Made by a program: the position numbers and the translations under genes. This document shows positions 21,573 to 22,225 of a stretch of DNA of 22,225 nucleotides, in pieces (the stretch's first letter is position 1; each line of letters starts with the position of its first letter). Source of the DNA: an uncultured Collinsella sp. (GTDB taxonomy: Bacteria > Actinomycetota > Coriobacteriia > Coriobacteriales > Coriobacteriaceae). The stretch spans positions 1 through 22,225 of the forward strand of contig CABUJL010000020.1 of assembly GCA_902491915.1 (NCBI GenBank), written 5' to 3'. The notes under the pieces are model-generated. The model had not been told where the DNA came from and did no database searches. It worked only from the letters and a program-made list of their open reading frames with translations.

Positions 21573-22225
21573 ATGAACAGTGATGCCAAGCTACAAATCT
21601 TGATCGAGGCCTTGGCTGCTGCCGGGGCCTCGGCATTGGCAATCGATGGGCATGGACGCGTGGCGATTTCGACCATGGATGATGTCGCGCTCGAGCAAGA
21701 TGTCGCGGCATTTGTCGCCGAGCGCCTGGGGCGCGTGGGCAATGGCGCGCGCCTGGTGATGGGGCATGCGGGAGGGCGCTTGAGCCTTACGGTGCGTCCG
21801 GTCGCCAAGGAATACGGCGCGCTTTGGGTGGTCGTGGTCCGCGAGGTGCACGGTGTGGCGGCACACGCGGGTATTGAGTGGCTTAACGCAGATGAGGTCG
21901 AGGCGCGCTACGAGGCAAGCGCGTACGGCATTGTCGAGGGTGCCGCTGCGGTCGCTGGCCCCGTCTGCGAAAGCTATGCCCGCGGCGTGCCCCTCATGTT
22001 GGAGGGCGAGCTGGGTGCTGGCCAGGCGGAGATTGTAAAACGCCTCTATCTGGATGGGCCTTATGCCGACGAACCCTTTGTGTCCGTGGCACTTGACGAG
22101 CTCACAGATCGCGGCTGGCGCCATCTGCTCAAAAGCTCGGAATCGCCGCTGTTCCAGGCAAGGCTGACCCTTTGTATTGGCGGTTGGCATGCACTTTCGC
22201 CGCAGCGTCTGCGCGAGCTTGTCTC
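21573..22225 (+). CDS. Regulator-like protein with degenerate sigma-54-activator AAA+ segment (5' part, cut by window edge)
   Basis: An open frame from the ATG at 21573 runs without stop to the end of the window, giving 217 codons. Residues 1-130 are not recognised; they are Ala/Val/Gly-rich and mixed alpha/beta in appearance and could be a sensor domain. Residues about 138-175, GVPLMLEGELGAGQAEIVKRL then DEPFVSVALDEL, follow the pattern of sigma-54 activator ATPases (VLxxGExGxGKE ... PFVxVNCxxL). The Walker A lysine is Gln here, and LTLCIGGWHALSPQRLREL follows too soon to leave room for a GAFTGA loop. It is thus probably a non-activating or ATP-dead relative. GGGGCG just upstream is a weak ribosome-binding site. 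The C-terminal domains, perhaps DNA-binding, lie outside the window. Function unknown. Confidence 0.6.
   Translation, partial: MNSDAKLQILIEALAAAGASALAIDGHGRVAISTMDDVALEQDVAAFVAERLGRVGNGARLVMGHAGGRLSLTVRPVAKEYGALWVVVVREVHGVAAHAGIEWLNADEVEARYEASAYGIVEGAAAVAGPVCESYARGVPLMLEGELGAGQAEIVKRLYLDGPYADEPFVSVALDELTDRGWRHLLKSSESPLFQARLTLCIGGWHALSPQRLRELV

Overview
The window is about 60% G+C, fully bacterial and chromosomal in character. It most likely comes from an actinobacterium of the Coriobacteriia, probably a Collinsella-type gut anaerobe. The pointers are an amino-acid ABC transporter with a twin-arginine lipoprotein, abundant PTS and LacI regulation, a split transketolase, and many intergenic palindromic repeats. 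The taxon is an inference from gene content and style; no rRNA or marker gene is present. No phage, IS element, tRNA, rRNA or CRISPR array was seen. Nineteen protein genes are supported, the last cut by the window edge.

Layout. (1) 80-2508: polar amino-acid ABC operon (Tat lipoprotein, permease, ATPase) with overlapping stop/start codons, a good promoter carrying repeated ACTAAAGTG boxes, and a terminator. (2) 2511-4891: a long leader and an EF-G paralogue whose catalytic G-motif residues are replaced, with a strong terminator. (3) 4951-7064, minus strand: a secreted or anchored DNA/RNA nuclease and a LacI-family repressor. (4) 7480-13553, plus strand: a sugar operon of PTS EIIBC, a GatZ/KbaZ-family protein, a TalC-type transaldolase, both halves of a transketolase, and EIIA. 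The first three intercistronic gaps each hold a perfect stem-loop, one with pseudoknot potential. (5) 13554-14165: a convergent gap with no gene. It holds copies of a dispersed palindromic repeat and an array of a 10-bp box (RTCTCTCTAA) laid out with 2- and 12-nt spacers, ending in a 66-bp palindrome. (6) 14166-17094: larE (minus), a HAD phosphatase (plus) and a second LacI regulator (minus). (7) 17412-19259: glmS with GGTAT-type operator half-sites upstream. (8) 19378-21307: a GntR/FCD regulator divergent from a YeiH-type membrane protein. (9) 21354-22225: a structured RNA candidate, then the start of a regulator-like gene with a degenerate sigma-54-activator AAA+ domain.

How the genes work together. 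The sugar operon has one phosphorylating import system and non-oxidative pentose-phosphate enzymes, but no dehydrogenase, no second kinase and no GatY catalytic aldolase. This fits a ketose imported and phosphorylated by the PTS, converted by the GatZ-like protein (perhaps as an epimerase) and fed to transketolase/transaldolase. The divergent LacI protein is the obvious candidate regulator.

The best candidates for something undescribed are the 2/12-spaced box array in the convergent gap, the PTS-GatZ-transaldolase-transketolase pathway, the intercistronic pseudoknot element, and the EF-G paralogue lacking key GTPase residues.
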